From assembly GCA_011087605.1 (NCBI GenBank), contig JAALLE010000012.1:1-62401 (forward strand): a stretch of 62,401 nucleotides of DNA. The letters are read 5' to 3'. Below the pieces are notes generated by a model. It ran no database searches. It was not told the DNA's origin and saw only the letters and a list, made by a program, of their open reading frames with translations. A program made the translations under genes and the position numbers. This DNA is from Hyphomicrobiales bacterium. GTDB taxonomy: Bacteria > Pseudomonadota > Alphaproteobacteria > Rhizobiales > Rhizobiaceae. This document shows positions 60,358-62,401 of this stretch, one piece after another (the first letter of the stretch is position 1; the number at the start of each line of letters is the position of its first letter).

Positions 60358-61386
60358 ATGGCCGAAGCGGCACGCAAAGTATCCGATATTTTTGATCAGG
60401 ACCGCTCCTCTCAGGTGGAAGCGTTGAGCAAGAAAGTATTTGGCAGAGTTCCCGAACGCGTTGCTTTTCCAGGCGGCACCAGCCGCAGTGCATTTATTGC
60501 CGATATGGGTCGGGCACCATTTGTATTCGCCAAGCGCGAAGACAAGGAAGATGCCCAGCTTGAAGGTATAGTCCTGCGCACGCTGGGTCCCTCGGGCTAT
60601 GTCCCCAAGCTGAAGGCAGTGGTGGAAAACTGGGTGGTGCAGGAATTTATCGCCGGTGAGCGGCTGCCCGTAGTCATGGACAATACGCCGAACATGGCGG
60701 ACCGGGAAAAACTGGTTGCCGATTCGCTGGAAAGTCTGGTGCATATTCATGAACAGGCACATGCCAGCAATCTTCACCACCGTGTGCCGCGGATTGGCAC
60801 GGCGGAAAACTGGTTGTGGAACCGCACCGGTGCTGCAAAGCGCATATCCAAGACAATCAACATTCCGGCCCCTGAACTGGATCGTGAAAAGCTGGTTGAA
60901 CTGATGGATGTCAAACGCGATGAATTCATCAAATGGGATGCACGTCCCGGCAATGCGATGGTCACCGATGACCGGGTATTGTGGTTTGACTGGGAAGATT
61001 GCGGTCGCAGTAAAGCGCTGGATGATCTTGCATTTGTCCTGTGCGACGAATGGATGAATCTCGATGCAGAGGCCGAGGAACGTCTGCTGGAGACCTATTT
61101 TCCGTTTTTCAATCGCAGTTTGTCGCCGCAGGCCGGGCAACTTTATCTGCGCCTGTTTGGGGTTACCCATATGATCCTGCGCATCCGCATGGCGCAAAAG
61201 CTGCATGCACGAAAGGATGAGTGGTGGGACCGCGACTATTGTCTACAGGGCGACAAGGTCGGTGTCACAGCTGAAGAAATGGGCCGTCAGGTCAGGCGGA
61301 TTCGCCGTTGGGCCGACGGTATCGAGCAGTTTGGCACGTTGTTACCTTGGCTCGATGACGTGGCAGATTACTACAAGCTGGATTAA
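60358..61386 (+). CDS. Aminoglycoside phosphotransferase-fold protein
   Basis: A 342-residue APH/choline-kinase-fold protein. It opens with GGTSRSAFIADMGRAPFVFAKRED in two parts near 40-62 with a lysine. VVQEFIAGERLPV lies near 92, the catalytic-loop counterpart FIKWDARPGNAMV near 190 and the metal-binding DWEDCGRSKALDDLAFVL near 211. The usual HxD of the loop is altered: the residues before Asp are Lys-Trp. So it may be an atypical kinase or one with an unusual substrate. It stands alone after the HDAC-like gene with its own upstream inverted repeat. Confidence 0.8.
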   Translation: MAEAARKVSDIFDQDRSSQVEALSKKVFGRVPERVAFPGGTSRSAFIADMGRAPFVFAKREDKEDAQLEGIVLRTLGPSGYVPKLKAVVENWVVQEFIAGERLPVVMDNTPNMADREKLVADSLESLVHIHEQAHASNLHHRVPRIGTAENWLWNRTGAAKRISKTINIPAPELDREKLVELMDVKRDEFIKWDARPGNAMVTDDRVLWFDWEDCGRSKALDDLAFVLCDEWMNLDAEAEERLLETYFPFFNRSLSPQAGQLYLRLFGVTHMILRIRMAQKLHARKDEWWDRDYCLQGDKVGVTAEEMGRQVRRIRRWADGIEQFGTLLPWLDDVADYYKLD

Positions 61387-61759
61387 AGCAGGTATTCACC
61401 GCAGGCGAGAAGCCACCCGGAAACTGGGATTTCGTCCTAATTTCAAATAATTAGAGAAGTACTTGAATTTTCGCGACTTTGATTGCGTGTGAATCATCGC
61501 GTTCGGTTATCCACCAATCGTGATTTGAATCCGGCTGGTCCTCACCATTTTGGAACCCTGTCCTCGCAAGCCGCTGCTCGCCGCCAATGCTCGCCGCCAA
61601 CGCTCGCCGCAGCTGCTCGCCGTTGCTCGTCGATGTCGCGGCATCTAATCCCTAAGTTTGATTGCGGCGGTTTTCGATAGCCAATAGTTTGACGCGTGAG
61701 GCGGGCCGGATTCTGGCCGTTGTTCTCGTTTTAGCTCAATTCCTAGGGAGGAAACATTC
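61387..61759. other. 373-base intergenic region with a CTCG-type repeat array
   Basis: I see no gene in this region. It holds the repeat described at 61575-61633 and the strong ribosome site of the next gene (AGGGAGG, eight bases before 61760). An AT-rich stretch around 61435-61490 may contain a promoter. No terminator with a T run is obvious after the kinase-fold gene. Confidence 0.5.
61575..61633. repeat. Degenerate 13/10-base repeat with CTCGCCGCC core
   Basis: Units TGCTCGCCGCCAA (61575-61587) and TGCTCGCCGCCAA (61588-61600) are identical. CGCTCGCCGCAGC (61601-61613), TGCTCGCCGT and TGCTCGTCGA follow. The shared core CTCG(T/C)CG also forms the array at 40218-40267 when read on its minus strand. 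Confidence 0.8.
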
Positions 61760-62401
61760 ATGAGTGAACGCAAAGACATTACGCGCCGTCGCGTAATCAA
61801 AAGCGGTGCCGCTGCAGCAGCTGCTGCTGGTGCAACACCATATTTCTTTACACAGGCCTTTGCAGATGGCCATGGTTACATGAACGCACCAAAAGGCGAT
61901 TCGGTAACTTTCGGCTTCAACGTGCCACAAACCGGAGCCTATGCAGATGAGGGTGCTGACGAGCTGCGCGCTTACGAGCTGGCTGTCGAACACATCAATG
62001 CTGGTGGCGGCGGCATGCTTGACACTTTCTCGTCGAAAGAACTCAAGGGTGGCGTTAACGGCAAGACCGTTAAGTTCGTAACCGGCGACACGCAGACTAA
62101 GTCTGACGCGGCGCGCGCATCTGCCAAACGGATGATTGAAAACGACGGTGCGATCATGATCACCGGTGGTTCTTCTTCTGGTGTGGCGATTGCTGTGCAG
62201 GGTCTGTGTCAGGAAGCTGGCGTGATTTTCATGTCTGGTTTGACCCACTCCAATGACACAACCGGTAAAGACAAGCGCGCCAACGGTTTCCGTCACTTCT
62301 TCAACACGGAAATGACCGGTGCTGCTCTTGGTCCGGTGTTGAAAAACAATCGTAACTACTCAGCTACCCTATTTCTGCTGCCATTAGGTGCGACAATTTG
62401 A
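61760..62401 (+). CDS. ABC transporter substrate-binding protein (branched-chain/urea type), truncated
   Basis: The N-terminus has a twin-arginine signal: ITRRRVIKSGAAAAAAAGATP followed by a hydrophobic stretch and an AFA cleavage site near residue 34. The mature part is a periplasmic-binding-protein type I domain: FGFNVPQTGAYADEGADELR near 53, VEHINAGGGGMLD near 78 and GGSSSGVAIAVQGLCQEAGV near 134. This fits the Leu/Ile/Val- or amide/urea-binding class. The reading frame stops at residue 213 at the window's last base, while relatives have about 400-450 residues. The last 15 or so residues (NYSATLFLLPLGATI) do not look like the family, so the truncation may be real, an insertion point, or a contig-edge artefact. 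Confidence 0.75.
   Translation: MSERKDITRRRVIKSGAAAAAAAGATPYFFTQAFADGHGYMNAPKGDSVTFGFNVPQTGAYADEGADELRAYELAVEHINAGGGGMLDTFSSKELKGGVNGKTVKFVTGDTQTKSDAARASAKRMIENDGAIMITGGSSSGVAIAVQGLCQEAGVIFMSGLTHSNDTTGKDKRANGFRHFFNTEMTGAALGPVLKNNRNYSATLFLLPLGATI

Overview
The window looks like chromosomal DNA of a marine, obligately or facultatively aerobic alphaproteobacterium of the Hyphomicrobiales (Rhizobiales) type. The strongest marker is the six-gene acpXL-fabZXL-fabF2XL-fabF1XL-ADH-lpxXL cluster (44962-50349), which makes the very-long-chain acyl group of rhizobial lipid A. Degradation genes for taurine and sulfolactate fit a marine heterotroph. Coding is dense and moderately GC-rich, with many ATGA/GTGA stop-start overlaps. 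I saw no rRNA, tRNA, CRISPR array, transposase or phage gene.

Layout: (1) 154-4233, a SpuC-like aminotransferase, a LysE-type exporter and two valine-catabolism genes, of which the acyl-CoA dehydrogenase is split by an in-frame TAG. (2) 4234-4623, a non-coding gap rich in hairpins that ends in a strong terminator-like stem. (3) 4624-28299, a large cobalamin locus: cobQ, a canonical cobalamin riboswitch followed by a HupE-type metal transporter, cobU/P, cobW, cobN, cobO, two TerB-like genes, a second divergent riboswitch-like leader with a small periplasmic protein, cbiX, cobH, cobL, cobI, a cbiG-cobJ fusion and cobM; then cbiD-cobK-cytochrome P450 on the minus strand; then cobA, cobB, cobC and cobD. 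(4) 28225-35803 (minus), a peptide-type ABC transporter with an M20 hydrolase and an alpha/beta hydrolase carrying an acidic tail. (5) 36111-36599, a secreted L,D-transpeptidase. (6) 36673-44949, a taurine dissimilation locus (tpa, tauR, xsc, tauE, soeB, soeC) with matching direct-repeat operators in front of tpa, tauR and xsc. (7) 44962-50349 (minus), the VLCFA lipid A cluster. (8) 50491-60239, a GntR regulator divergent from a sulfolactate operon (suyA, suyB, slcC, comC) that runs on into a ferredoxin-reductase-like flavoprotein, an amidase, an AMP-forming acyl-CoA ligase and an HDAC-like amidohydrolase. (9) 60358-61386, a kinase-fold gene, and 61760-62401, a Tat-exported ABC binding protein that is cut short at the window edge.

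How the genes work together: the cobalamin locus mixes hallmarks of the aerobic route (CobN, CobW, CobO) with those of the anaerobic route (CbiX, CbiG, CbiD). It has no recognisable cobG, cobZ, cobF, cobS or cobT in this window. A cytochrome P450 is translationally coupled to cobK, so the missing oxygen-dependent C-20 hydroxylation could be done by this P450; that is my lead hypothesis for an undescribed function here. Taurine and sulfolactate degradation both release sulfite, which the neighbouring sulfite-handling genes (tauE export, soeBC oxidation) can remove. A second candidate for a new system is the sulfolactate operon's continuation into an amidase, a CoA-ligase and a deacetylase, which could release sulfonates from amide- or acyl-linked precursors.
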